Below are positions 46,952 to 55,574 of a DNA stretch of 64,000 bases, piece after piece (the first letter of the stretch is position 1; each line of letters opens with the position of its first letter). The position numbers and the translations under genes are program-made. The DNA lies in the NCBI GenBank assembly GCA_023388965.1, contig JAEWFF010000022.1, positions 1-64,000 on the forward strand, written 5' to 3'. The notes under the pieces were generated by a model. The model did no database searches and was not told where the DNA came from. It saw only the letters and a program-made list of their open reading frames with translations. The DNA is from Pseudomonadota bacterium (GTDB lineage Bacteria; Pseudomonadota; Alphaproteobacteria; Rhizobiales; Methylopilaceae).

Positions 46952-47104
46952 GGGATTCCGGCGCGCCATTTCCCCCCGATCGTGCTTTCCAGTGGATTTA
47001 CGCGGCTGGGCAAATGGTTGGGATCGTTCGACTAGCGCCCCGGCCAGTCCAACACTAGATTCAACTCACGAATCCCCGCTCTTGGGGGAAAGGGCGTACA
47101 GTTG

Positions 47105-47458
47105 ATGGTGCTTGAGGGACGTGAACCGGACAGAATGGCCGCGCCACGCAATGGCGGCGACGGTTCGGGCACGGCGATCGCCACCAAGACCAAGTCCAAA
47201 ACCAAGAGGCCGAGCCTTTATCGGGTTCTGCTGCTTAACGACGACTACACGCCCATGGAGTTCGTCATCCATGTGCTGGAGCGGTTCTTCAACAAGAATC
47301 GGGACGAGGCGACACAGATCATGCTGCACGTTCACAATAACGGGGTCGGGGAGTGCGGCGTTTTCACCTACGAGGTGGCCGAGACGAAGGTCACGCAAGT
47401 CATGGACTTTGCGAGGAGGCACCAGCATCCTTTGCAATGCGTGATGGAAAAGAAGTGA
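47105..47458 (+). CDS. clpS: ATP-dependent Clp protease adaptor ClpS
   Basis: ClpS recognises N-degrons and delivers them to ClpAP. The 117-residue product has LYRVLLLNDDYTPMEFVIHVLERFF, where the N-D-D-Y-T region shapes the ligand pocket, and MLHVHNNGVGECGVFTYEVAETKV. The first 35 residues are a flexible basic extension. The ATG at 47105 is annotated; an in-frame ATG at 47135 would still leave the whole domain. clpA follows after eight bases. Confidence 0.95.
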   Translation: MVLEGREPDRMAAPRNGGDGSGTAIATKTKSKTKRPSLYRVLLLNDDYTPMEFVIHVLERFFNKNRDEATQIMLHVHNNGVGECGVFTYEVAETKVTQVMDFARRHQHPLQCVMEKK

Positions 47459-47466
47459 GGTCCTGA

Positions 47467-49878
47467 GTGCCAACTTTTTCGCACAGCCTGGAACAGACCC
47501 TGCATCGGGCGCTCGCGCTCGCCAATGAGCGCAGCCACGAATATGCGACGCTCGAACATCTGCTGTTGTCGCTGATCGACGATCAGGACGCGATGGCGGT
47601 GATGCGCGCCTGCAATGTCGATGTCGATCAATTGCGCCGCAACCTGTCCGAATATGTCGACAGCGAGCTCGACAATCTCATCACCGACGGCACCGAGGAC
47701 TCGAAGCCGACGGCCGGCTTCCAGCGCGTCATCCAGCGCGCGGTCATCCATGTGCAATCGTCCGGGCGCGAGGAAGTGACCGGCGCCAATGTGCTGGTCG
47801 CGATATTCGCCGAGCGCGAAAGCCATGCCGCCTATTTCCTGCAGGAGCAGGACATGACGCGCTACGACGCCGTCAATTACATCAGCCACGGCATCGCCAA
47901 GCGCCCCGGCACGACCGAGGCGCGTCCGGCGCGCGGCACTGATGAGGAGCAGGCGGGCGACGACAGCGGTTCCAAGAAGAAGCAGGATGCGCTCGAAGCC
48001 TACACGATCAACCTCAACAAGAAGGCCAAGGAAGGCAAGATCGACCCGCTGATCGGCCGCGACACCGAGATCCAGCGCACGATCCAGATCCTGTGCCGCC
48101 GCACCAAGAACAACCCGCTTTTCGTCGGCGATCCCGGCGTCGGCAAGACCGCCATCGCGGAAGGTCTGGCCCGCCGCATCGTGCGCGGCGAGGTTCCGGA
48201 CGTGCTGGAGGACTCCACGGTCTATTCGCTCGATATGGGCGCGCTGCTCGCTGGCACGCGCTATCGCGGCGATTTCGAGGAGCGCCTGAAGCAGGTGGTC
48301 AAGGAGCTGGAAAACACGCCCGGCGCCATCCTGTTCATCGACGAGATCCACACCGTCATCGGTGCCGGCGCCACATCCGGCGGCGCGATGGATGCGTCGA
48401 ACCTGCTCAAGCCCGCGCTCGCCTCGGGCACGATGAAATGCATCGGCTCGACGACCTACAAGGAGTATCGTCAATACTTCGAGAAGGATCGCGCGCTCGT
48501 GCGCCGCTTCCAGAAGATCGACGTGCCGGAGCCGACGGTCGCCGACACGATCGAGATCCTGAAGGGTTTGAAGCCCTATTACGAGAGCTTCCACCGGGTC
48601 CGCTACACCAACGAGGCCATCAAGGCCGCGGTGGAGCTGTCGGCGAAGTATATCCATGACCGCAAGCTGCCGGACAAGGCGATCGACGTGATCGACGAGA
48701 CCGGCGCCTCGCAGATGCTTCTACCGGAGAACAAGCGCAAGAAGACCATCGGCCTCAAGGAAATCGAGGCGGCGGTGGCCAGCATTGCGCGCATTCCGCC
48801 CAAATCGGTGTCCAAGGACGATGCCGAGGTGCTCCGCAGCCTCACCGGAAACCTCAAGCGCGTCGTGTACGGACAGGACAAGGCCATCGAGGCCCTGTCC
48901 TCGGCCATCAAGCTGGCCCGTGCGGGCCTGCGTGATGCCGAGAAGCCGATCGGCTCCTACCTGTTCTCGGGCCCGACCGGCGTCGGCAAGACCGAGGTCG
49001 CCAAGCAGCTCGCCGCCATTCTCGGTGTCGAGATGCTGCGCTTCGACATGTCGGAATATATGGAGCGCCACACCGTCTCGCGGCTCATCGGCGCGCCTCC
49101 CGGCTATGTCGGCTTCGACCAGGGCGGCCTTCTGACCGACGGCGTCGATCAGCATCCGCACTGCGTGCTGCTGCTCGACGAGGTGGAGAAAGCGCATCCG
49201 GACCTGTTCAACATCCTTCTGCAGGTCATGGATCACGGCAAGCTGACGGACCACAACGGCAAGACGGTCGATTTCCGCAACGTCATCCTCATCATGACGA
49301 CGAATGCGGGCGCGGCCGATATGGCAAGGCCGCCGATCGGCTTCGGCCGCGAGAAGCGCGAGGGCGAGGATACGGAAGCGCTCAACCGGCTGTTCGCGCC
49401 GGAGTTCCGCAACCGTATTGACGCCATCGTCTCCTTCTCGGGGCTTCCCGCCGAAGTGGTCAAGCAGGTCGTCGACAAATTCGTGCTTCAGCTCGAAGCG
49501 CAGCTAGCCGACCGCAACGTCACCATCCAGCTCAGCGACGAGGCGCGCGCCTGGCTCGCCGAGAAGGGCTACGATCCGCTCATGGGCGCGCGGCCGCTCG
49601 CGCGTCTCATCCAGGAGACGGTCAAGAAGCCGCTCGCCGAAGAGGTGCTGTTCGGCAAGCTCGTCAATGGCGGCGCGGTGAAGGTCGTTCTGGAAGGCGA
49701 GGGCAAGGACGCGAAGCTCGGCTTCGAATATCCCGAAGGCCGCGCCCAGCCCAAGCCCGAGAAGATCGAGCGCCAGCCCAAGGCGAAGGCCGACAAGCCT
49801 GCAAAGGCCAAGCCGGCCAAGCCGAAAGCGGCGAAGAAGCCGCCGGCGAAGTCCAGGGCACTCGCGCCGAAGGAATGA
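47467..49878 (+). CDS. clpA: ATP-dependent Clp protease ATP-binding subunit ClpA
   Basis: ClpA unfolds substrates and feeds them to ClpP. The 803-residue product from a GTG start has a Clp-N repeat domain (residues 1-145), AAA domain 1 with GDPGVGKTAIAEG near residue 222 and FIDEIHTVIGAGA, and AAA domain 2 with GPTGVGKTEVAKQ near residue 501 and IGAPPGYVGFDQGGLL. The ClpP-docking loop tripeptide is IGF. The last 45 residues are a Lys/Ala/Pro tail not found in E. coli ClpA; it shares the decapeptide PKAKADKPAK with the L29 tail. Confidence 0.96.
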   Translation: MPTFSHSLEQTLHRALALANERSHEYATLEHLLLSLIDDQDAMAVMRACNVDVDQLRRNLSEYVDSELDNLITDGTEDSKPTAGFQRVIQRAVIHVQSSGREEVTGANVLVAIFAERESHAAYFLQEQDMTRYDAVNYISHGIAKRPGTTEARPARGTDEEQAGDDSGSKKKQDALEAYTINLNKKAKEGKIDPLIGRDTEIQRTIQILCRRTKNNPLFVGDPGVGKTAIAEGLARRIVRGEVPDVLEDSTVYSLDMGALLAGTRYRGDFEERLKQVVKELENTPGAILFIDEIHTVIGAGATSGGAMDASNLLKPALASGTMKCIGSTTYKEYRQYFEKDRALVRRFQKIDVPEPTVADTIEILKGLKPYYESFHRVRYTNEAIKAAVELSAKYIHDRKLPDKAIDVIDETGASQMLLPENKRKKTIGLKEIEAAVASIARIPPKSVSKDDAEVLRSLTGNLKRVVYGQDKAIEALSSAIKLARAGLRDAEKPIGSYLFSGPTGVGKTEVAKQLAAILGVEMLRFDMSEYMERHTVSRLIGAPPGYVGFDQGGLLTDGVDQHPHCVLLLDEVEKAHPDLFNILLQVMDHGKLTDHNGKTVDFRNVILIMTTNAGAADMARPPIGFGREKREGEDTEALNRLFAPEFRNRIDAIVSFSGLPAEVVKQVVDKFVLQLEAQLADRNVTIQLSDEARAWLAEKGYDPLMGARPLARLIQETVKKPLAEEVLFGKLVNGGAVKVVLEGEGKDAKLGFEYPEGRAQPKPEKIERQPKAKADKPAKAKPAKPKAAKKPPAKSRALAPKE

Positions 49879-49904
49879 GGCTCGCCCCGGTGAGCAGACA
49901 ATAA

Positions 49905-49930
49905 AAAAGCCGCCCCGAGGGGCGGCTTTT
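49905..49930. terminator. Bidirectional terminator between clpA and terC-family gene
   Basis: An 11-bp perfect stem AAAAGCCGCCC/GGGCGGCTTTT with loop CGAG. Rightward it is followed by CTTTATT; leftward the T run has six residues. It ends clpA and the converging TerC-family gene. Confidence 0.92.
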
Positions 49931-49950
49931 CTTTATTCGGGCCTGAGTAT

Positions 49951-50652
49951 TTACGCAGCTTTTCCTTCCGGCTCGCTGCGGTTCGTCAGCCGGATCACCA
50001 CCCAGGCAAGGGCGACGACCAGCACGGCGGTGCCCAGCGCCACGGCCAGTTCGTAATGATGCGCGGCCTCCTCGCCGATGCGGGCGACGACGGCGATGTC
50101 GGACATGATCATCTCGCCCGCGACATAGCCGAGCAGAGCGGCGCCCGCCCAGACGATGATCGGCAGCTTGTCGATGATCTTCAGGATGATCGCAGAGCCC
50201 GCGATGATGAGCGGGATCGAAATCAGAAGCCCGAGAATGATGAGAAACCAGTCGCCATGCGCGACGCCGGCAATGGCGATGACATTGTCGAGGCTCATGA
50301 CCATGTCGGCGACGGCAATCGTGCCGATGGCTTTCAGCAGCGAGCCCTGTTCGGCGATATCGGTGTTCTCTTCTTCCTTCGGCCGCAGAAGATCGACCGC
50401 GATCCATACAAGCGCCAGTGCGCCCGCGACCTTGAGATAGGGAATATCGAGCAGAAGCACGACGATGGCGGTGAAGATGATGCGCAGGCCGATGGCGGCG
50501 CCGGCGCCTGCGATCATGCCGATCTTGCGCTGTCGGTCCGGCAGGCCCCGGCAGGCCATGGCAATGACGACAGCATTGTCGCCGGACAGAAGGGCGTTGA
50601 TCCAGATGAGCTGGGCGAGCGCCAGGCCGAATTCGGGTGTGAAGATATCCAT
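49951..50652 (-). CDS. TerC family membrane protein (YjbE type)
   Basis: A 233-residue integral membrane protein with about seven helices. The TerC signatures are LLSGDNAVVIAMACRGLP near residue 23 and VADMVMSLDNVIAIAGVAHGDW near residue 113, each with the metal-binding Asp-Asn. Characterised relatives export manganese or protect secreted metalloproteins. The charged loop LRPKEEENTDIAEQ separates the two halves. I could not find a yybP-ykoY manganese riboswitch upstream, although the 214-base intergenic region has room. Confidence 0.9.
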   Translation of the reverse strand: MDIFTPEFGLALAQLIWINALLSGDNAVVIAMACRGLPDRQRKIGMIAGAGAAIGLRIIFTAIVVLLLDIPYLKVAGALALVWIAVDLLRPKEEENTDIAEQGSLLKAIGTIAVADMVMSLDNVIAIAGVAHGDWFLIILGLLISIPLIIAGSAIILKIIDKLPIIVWAGAALLGYVAGEMIMSDIAVVARIGEEAAHHYELAVALGTAVLVVALAWVVIRLTNRSEPEGKAA

Positions 50653-50698
50653 GGTTCCCTCGTACTTTTTTCTTTTTTACTGCTCCTCTTTGGACGGG

Positions 50699-50712
50699 TT
50701 GTCCATGGACAA
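50699..50712. promoter_or_regulatory. 14-bp palindrome upstream of terC-family gene
   Basis: TTGTCCATGGACAA is a perfect 14-bp palindrome 47 bases before the leftward start, in the region shared with the TPR gene. It could be an operator of a dimeric regulator. No matching regulator is adjacent. Nearby GGCGC/GCGCC repeats could also form a hairpin. Confidence 0.4.
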
Positions 50713-50866
50713 TGCGCCGCAAGGCTGCGCCGGTGGAAAATGCACCCGGCCTGACCCTTAGGGCAGGCGTGCCGTCGGCAGCTTCGCGTTTGCCTCGAAA
50801 CACAGGCCTGTTTATGGTGCGCGCCGCTGCCCCCGGGGGCGGATTCTCCAGAGTATACGGGCCGGC

Positions 50867-51529
50867 ATGTCGGATATTTTCCAGGAAATCGACGAGGACA
50901 TTCGCAAGGAACGGCTCGAGAAGCTGTGGAAGCGCTATGGCGGAGTGGCCATCGCCATCGCCGTGCTGGTCGTTGTCGCGGTCGCCGGCTGGCGTGGCTG
51001 GGAATGGTATTCGCGCCAGCAGGCCGAAGAGGCCGGCGCCGGTTACGAGGCCGCGCTGCAGCTTGCCCGGGACGGCAAGACCGCCGAGGCCGAGGCGGCC
51101 TTCCGCGAACTTTCCGAAGCCGCGCCCGCAGGTTACGCCGTTCTTGGCCGCTTCCGCGCCGCAAGCGAGCTTGCCGAAACCGACAAGGCCGCCGCCGCTG
51201 CCCGTTTCGAGGCCATCGCCCAGGATATTTCGGTCTCGACCGGTCTGCGCGATCTCGCGCGCATCCGTGCCGCCTATCTTCTGGTCGATACCGGTTCGCA
51301 GTCTGACGTCGCCAGCCGCGTCGAGTCCATGGCGGCCGCCGGCAATCCGTGGCGTCATTCGGCGCGGGAAATTCTTGCGCTTTCCGCCTGGAAAGCGGGC
51401 AATACCGAAGACACGCGCCGCTGGGCGCAGGAAATCATCGCCGATCCCGAGACGCCGGCGGGCACGCGCGCGCGCGGCCAGCTTCTCATCGATCTCGCCG
51501 CCGGCGCTTCCGCCCCGACGGTGCCATGA
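50867..51529 (+). CDS. YfgM-like membrane-anchored TPR protein
   Basis: A 220-residue protein with a short cytoplasmic start (MSDIFQEIDEDIRKERLEKLWKRYG), one transmembrane helix (residues 26-45) and a periplasmic TPR-like helical domain. The region AALQLARDGKTAEAEAAFRELSE is one helix pair. YfgM binds the SecYEG translocon and periplasmic chaperones, and in many proteobacteria lies before bamB and der. Here the next gene is a small lipoprotein, whose possible ATG at 51526 overlaps this gene's stop. Confidence 0.88.
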   Translation: MSDIFQEIDEDIRKERLEKLWKRYGGVAIAIAVLVVVAVAGWRGWEWYSRQQAEEAGAGYEAALQLARDGKTAEAEAAFRELSEAAPAGYAVLGRFRAASELAETDKAAAAARFEAIAQDISVSTGLRDLARIRAAYLLVDTGSQSDVASRVESMAAAGNPWRHSAREILALSAWKAGNTEDTRRWAQEIIADPETPAGTRARGQLLIDLAAGASAPTVP

Positions 51530-51549
51530 TGTTGGGAGAGAACCGCGTA

Positions 51550-51924
51550 ATGTCCCGTTTCGCCGCAAGTCTCGTTCTGTGCGCCGCCGCCCTTGCTCTG
51601 AGCGGGTGCGAAAGCGCGCGCAGCCTCAACCCGTTCGCGGAAAAGGACGTCGTCGTCCCCGGCGAACGCCGCCCGGCCTTCGGTGCCGATTCCGGGTTCG
51701 ACGGGCCGCGCAAGCTGCCGCCGCCCAACAGTGATTATGTCGGCGCCACGATGCGGGCGGACGAGCCTGTTCCGCCGCGCCTGCCGGCCGATACGGCGGC
51801 AATGGAAACGGCGCCGGGGGTCGGTGCCGCACCCGCGGCGGGTACGGACGCGGCCTCGGCTCCGGCCGCGCAGTCCTCATCGTCCGGGCGCCAGCCTCTG
51901 CCGGTGCCGCCACCGCCGCAATAA
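51550..51924 (+). CDS. Small lipoprotein at the bamB position
   Basis: A 124-residue lipoprotein of unknown function. The ATG at 51550 has GGGAGAG nine bases upstream; an ATG at 51526 is also in frame. The type II signal peptide ends in the lipobox LSGC (Cys20). The mature protein begins ESARSLNPFAEKDVVVPGER, which resembles the start I recall for alphaproteobacterial BamB, but the beta-propeller is missing. After residue 45 it is disordered and Ala/Pro-rich, ending VPPPPQ. It lies between the YfgM-like gene and der. It could be a reduced BamB or an unrelated lipoprotein. Confidence 0.8.
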   Translation: MSRFAASLVLCAAALALSGCESARSLNPFAEKDVVVPGERRPAFGADSGFDGPRKLPPPNSDYVGATMRADEPVPPRLPADTAAMETAPGVGAAPAAGTDAASAPAAQSSSSGRQPLPVPPPPQ

Positions 51925-51946
51925 TCCGCCGCATCCGGAGCCGGCC

Positions 51947-53296
51947 ATGCCCGTTATCGCGATCGTCGGCCGGCCCAATGTGGGCAAGTCGACGCTCTTC
52001 AACCGTCTTGTCGGCAAGCGCCTTGCGCTGGTCGACGATCAGCCCGGCGTCACGCGCGACCGCCGCGAGGGCGAAGCGCGCATCGGCGATTTCGAGTTCA
52101 CCGCTGTCGATACGGCGGGCCTCGAGGACACCGACAAGGCATCGCTTGCCGGGCGCATGACGGCGCAGACCGTGGCCGCCATCAACGAGTCGGACGCGGT
52201 TCTGTTCGTTATCGACGCGCGCGTGGGCATTACGCCGGAAGATCGCCACTTCGCCGATCTCGTCCGCAAATCGTCACGGCCCGTCGTCCTCGTCGCCAAT
52301 AAGGCGGAGGGCAAGGAAGGCATGGCCGGTGCGTACGATGCCTTTTCGCTCGGGCTCGGCGATCCCGTTCCGCTGTCGGCGGAACATGGCGACGGTTTCG
52401 CCGATCTCTATCAGGCGCTGCAGCTTGCGCTGGCCGAGGATTTCGATGCCGGAGAAGAGGATGCGGACAGCCGCGAAAAGCCGCTTTCCGTTGCGATCGT
52501 CGGCCGGCCGAACGCCGGCAAATCCACGCTCGTCAATCGCCTGCTCGGCGAGGACCGCCTTCTGACCGGGCCGGAAGCGGGCATTACGCGCGACGCCATT
52601 TCGGTCGATCTGCAATGGCGCGGCCGCGATATCCGTCTGGTCGATACGGCCGGAATGCGCCGCAAGGCCAAGGTGCAGGACAAGCTGGAAAAGCTGGGCG
52701 TTTCGGACGCGCTTCGCTCCATCCAGTATGCCGAGGTCGTCGTCCTTCTGCTCGATGCGACCATTCCGTTCGAAAAGCAGGATCTCCAGATCGCCGATCT
52801 CGTCGCGCGCGAGGGCCGCGCGCTCGTCATCGCGCTGAACAAATGGGATCTGATCGAAGACCGAAACGGCGCGCTGAAACGCCATCGCGAACAGGCCGAC
52901 CATCTTCTTCCGCAGGTGCGCGGAATGCCGCTCGTCGCGGTATCGGGCGCGACGGGCGAGGGGCTCGACCGGCTGATGCAGGCCGTTTTCAAGGCATATG
53001 AGGTCTGGAACCGGCGCGTACCGACAGCGAAGATCAACCGCTGGCTCGAGGCCGTGCTGCAATCCCACCCGCCGCCGGCGGTGCGCGGCGCGCGCATCAA
53101 GCTGCGCTACATGACGCAGAACAAGGCGCGTCCGCCGAGCTTCGTCCTGTTCGGCACGCGTACGAGCGCGCTGCCCGACAGCTATACGCGCTATCTCGTC
53201 AACGGTCTGCGCGAGAGCTTCGATCTTCCCGGAACGCCCATACGCCTCGCTTTCCGCGAGGCCAAAAACCCGTTCGACACGGGCAAGGGCGATTAG
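51947..53296 (+). CDS. der: Ribosome biogenesis GTPase Der
   Basis: Der is a double-GTPase needed for 50S maturation. The ATG at 51947 gives 449 residues. G domain 1 has GRPNVGKSTL, DTAGLED and NKAEG; G domain 2 has GRPNAGKSTL, DTAGMRR and NKWD. The C-terminal KH-like domain includes HPPPAVRGARIKLRYMTQ and PTRYLVNGLRE-like sequence. Its stop overlaps the convergent SDR stop by four bases. The open frame upstream of the ATG is out-of-frame lipoprotein sequence. Confidence 0.96.
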   Translation: MPVIAIVGRPNVGKSTLFNRLVGKRLALVDDQPGVTRDRREGEARIGDFEFTAVDTAGLEDTDKASLAGRMTAQTVAAINESDAVLFVIDARVGITPEDRHFADLVRKSSRPVVLVANKAEGKEGMAGAYDAFSLGLGDPVPLSAEHGDGFADLYQALQLALAEDFDAGEEDADSREKPLSVAIVGRPNAGKSTLVNRLLGEDRLLTGPEAGITRDAISVDLQWRGRDIRLVDTAGMRRKAKVQDKLEKLGVSDALRSIQYAEVVVLLLDATIPFEKQDLQIADLVAREGRALVIALNKWDLIEDRNGALKRHREQADHLLPQVRGMPLVAVSGATGEGLDRLMQAVFKAYEVWNRRVPTAKINRWLEAVLQSHPPPAVRGARIKLRYMTQNKARPPSFVLFGTRTSALPDSYTRYLVNGLRESFDLPGTPIRLAFREAKNPFDTGKGD

Positions 53297-54036
53297 GCGG
53301 GCGGCTGGAAACTCAGCAGCCGGCCGGTGCGCGCTTCGTAGATCTTGCCGGTTTCGGTGAATGCCGGATCGGCGAGAACCAGAAGATGCCGGGCGATATC
53401 GTCCGGCGCGGGCAGGGACATCGGATCCTCGCCCGGCATGGCCTGCGCACGCATGCGGGTGCGCGTCGCACCGGGGTTGAACAGGTTGGCGCGCACGGGC
53501 GTATTCTTTGTCTCGTCGGCATATGTGCGTACGAGTGCATCCACCGCCGCTTTCGAGACCGCATACGGCCCCCAATAGGCCCGCACATTCGTCGCCGCGC
53601 CCGAACTCATGAAGATCGCGCGGCCGGCATCGGACTGGCGCAGCAGCGGATCGAGCGAGCGGATCAGGCGCCAATTGGCGGTGACATTGGTCGCGATCAC
53701 ATCGTCCCATTGCTTGGGTTCGACATGGCCGAGCGGGCTCATCGGCCCGAGAATGCCGGCATTGCCGATCAGAATGTCGAGCTTGCCGTAGCGCTCGAAG
53801 AGCGCCGCGCCGAGACGGTCGATGCCCTCGTAATCCTTCAGGTCGAGCGGCACGAGCGTCGCCGTTCCGCCCTTCGCCTGAATACGGTCGTCGAGTTCCT
53901 CGAGGCCGCCCGTGGTCCGCGCGATGGCGATGATATGGGCGCCGGCCTCGGCGAAAATCTCGGCCGCCGCCGCGCCGATGCCGCGCGAGGCGCCGGTGAT
54001 GAGGGCGATGCGCCCCTTGAGAACGGGTTCGACCAT
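53293..54036 (-). CDS. Short-chain dehydrogenase/reductase (SDR)
   Basis: A 247-residue classical SDR. The cofactor loop is TGASRGIG at residues 14-21; the NAG motif is in LIGNAGILGP; the catalytic serine is in FMSSGAATN; and the Tyr-x-x-x-Lys pair is in YAVSKAA. Substrate unknown. An SDR directly after purF is a recurring arrangement in Hyphomicrobiales. It is seven bases after the purF stop and converges with der. Confidence 0.9.
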   Translation of the reverse strand: MVEPVLKGRIALITGASRGIGAAAAEIFAEAGAHIIAIARTTGGLEELDDRIQAKGGTATLVPLDLKDYEGIDRLGAALFERYGKLDILIGNAGILGPMSPLGHVEPKQWDDVIATNVTANWRLIRSLDPLLRQSDAGRAIFMSSGAATNVRAYWGPYAVSKAAVDALVRTYADETKNTPVRANLFNPGATRTRMRAQAMPGEDPMSLPAPDDIARHLLVLADPAFTETGKIYEARTGRLLSFQPPA

Positions 54037-54043
54037 GTATGGA

Positions 54044-55540
54044 TCAGCCGGCTTCGGCGAGTAAAGAGAGCTGTTTCGGATTTTCCTCGCCCGTCATGTC
54101 GGTCAGCGGGGTCGGATAATCGCCTGTGAAGCAGTGGTCCGTGTAAAGCGGGTTTTCCGGATCGCGCGCCTCTCCGCCCATTGCGCGGTAGAGCCCGTCG
54201 ATCGACAGGAAAGAGAGCGTGTCCGCGCCGACGAATTTGCGCATGCCCTCGATGTCCATACGGGCAGCCAGCAGCTTGTCGCGCTCGGGCGTGTCGATGC
54301 CGTAGAAATCGGAATGGGTGATCGGCGGGCTGGCGAGGCGGAAATGCACTTCGCGCGCCCCGGCATCGCGCATCATCCGCACGATCTTCACCGAGGTCGT
54401 GCCGCGCACGAGGCTGTCGTCGATCAGCACGATGCGCTTGCCCTCGACCTGATGGCGGTTGGCGGAATGCTTCAGCCGCACGCCGAGTTCGCGGATGCGC
54501 TGCGAGGGCTGGATGAAGGTGCGGCCGACATAATGGTTGCGGATGATGCCGAGCTCGAACGGAATGCCGCTTTCCTGGGAAAAGCCGAGGGCCGCGGGCA
54601 CGCCGGAATCGGGGATGGGGATGATGACATCGGCATCGACCGCGCTTTCCCGCGCGAGTTCGTGGCCCATGCGCTTGCGCACTTCGTAGACGCTCTTGCC
54701 CTGAACGATCGAGTCCGGGCGCGAGAAATAGATGTATTCGAAAATGCAGGGGCGGATGCGCTGCGGCGGAAACGGCTTGTGGGATTCCAGGATCTGCTTG
54801 CCGTTTTCCTCGCTGATGACGACGACTTCGCCGTTATCGATATCGCGTATGTACTTCGCGCCGATCGTGTCGAGGGCGCAGGTCTCGGATGCGAGGATAT
54901 AGCTGCCGTCGAGTTCGCCCAGCACCAGCGGGCGGATGCCGAGCGGATCGCGCGCGCCGATCAGTTTCTTGGTCGAGAGCGCGACGAACGCGTACGCACC
55001 TTCGAGCTGGCGCAGCGCGTCGATGAAGCGGTCGAGGAAGCGGTTGCGCTGGCTGCGCGCGACGAGATGCAGGACGACCTCGGTATCGGTGGTCGACTGG
55101 CAGAGCGCGCCTTCATGCACGAGCTGTTTGCGCAGCGTCAGGGCATTGGTGAGATTGCCGTTATGGCCGATGGCGAAGCCGCCGGTCTCGAGTTCGGCGA
55201 ACAGCGGCTGCACGTTGCGCAGGATCGTTTCGCCCGTCGTGGAATAGCGATTGTGCCCGATGGCGGCATCGCCCGGAAGGCGCGCGATCACGCGGGCATC
55301 GGAGAAATTGTCGCCGACGAGACCGAGACGCTTTTCGGCGTGGAACCGCGCGCCGTCGAAGGTGACGATGCCCGCGGCCTCCTGGCCCCGATGCTGGAGG
55401 GCGTGCAGGCCCAGCGCCGTGATCGCTGCGGAATCGGGGTGGCCGAAAATGCCGAACACTCCGCATTCCTCGTGCAGCCGGTCTTCCTCCAGCTCTCGCC
55501 AGAATTGATGCGCGGCCTGCGCTTCGGCTTCACTTGTCAT
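54044..55540 (-). CDS. purF: Amidophosphoribosyltransferase
   Basis: PurF makes phosphoribosylamine from PRPP and glutamine, the first committed step of purine synthesis. From the ATG at 55540 the product is 498 residues. Cys26 in HEECGVFGIFG is the glutaminase nucleophile, so the first 25 residues are a propeptide that must be removed. Further motifs are HALQHRGQEAAGI, IGHNRYSTTG and the PRPP site VLIDDSLVRGTTS near residue 370. No CxxC cluster pattern was checked in detail. It follows cvpA by 34 bases. Confidence 0.96.
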   Translation of the reverse strand: MTSEAEAQAAHQFWRELEEDRLHEECGVFGIFGHPDSAAITALGLHALQHRGQEAAGIVTFDGARFHAEKRLGLVGDNFSDARVIARLPGDAAIGHNRYSTTGETILRNVQPLFAELETGGFAIGHNGNLTNALTLRKQLVHEGALCQSTTDTEVVLHLVARSQRNRFLDRFIDALRQLEGAYAFVALSTKKLIGARDPLGIRPLVLGELDGSYILASETCALDTIGAKYIRDIDNGEVVVISEENGKQILESHKPFPPQRIRPCIFEYIYFSRPDSIVQGKSVYEVRKRMGHELARESAVDADVIIPIPDSGVPAALGFSQESGIPFELGIIRNHYVGRTFIQPSQRIRELGVRLKHSANRHQVEGKRIVLIDDSLVRGTTSVKIVRMMRDAGAREVHFRLASPPITHSDFYGIDTPERDKLLAARMDIEGMRKFVGADTLSFLSIDGLYRAMGGEARDPENPLYTDHCFTGDYPTPLTDMTGEENPKQLSLLAEAG

Positions 55541-55574
55541 TGCGCACTCCGGGATGGCGGCATGCCATCCATGT

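Noticed and set aside
50653..50866. Possible yybP-ykoY manganese riboswitch upstream of the TerC-family gene.
   Set aside because: The conserved GGGGAGUAG-type and paired core segments could not be found by eye; only a palindrome and G+C hairpins are present.
49664..51568. A leftward open frame of about 630 codons.
   Set aside because: It overlaps clpA, the TerC-family gene and the TPR gene in a different frame and has no recognisable domain.
52297..52312. NKAEG in place of NKxD in the first G domain of Der.
   Set aside because: This variation is frequent in Der of related bacteria as I recall it, and the second G domain has NKWD. It is not evidence of a defective protein.
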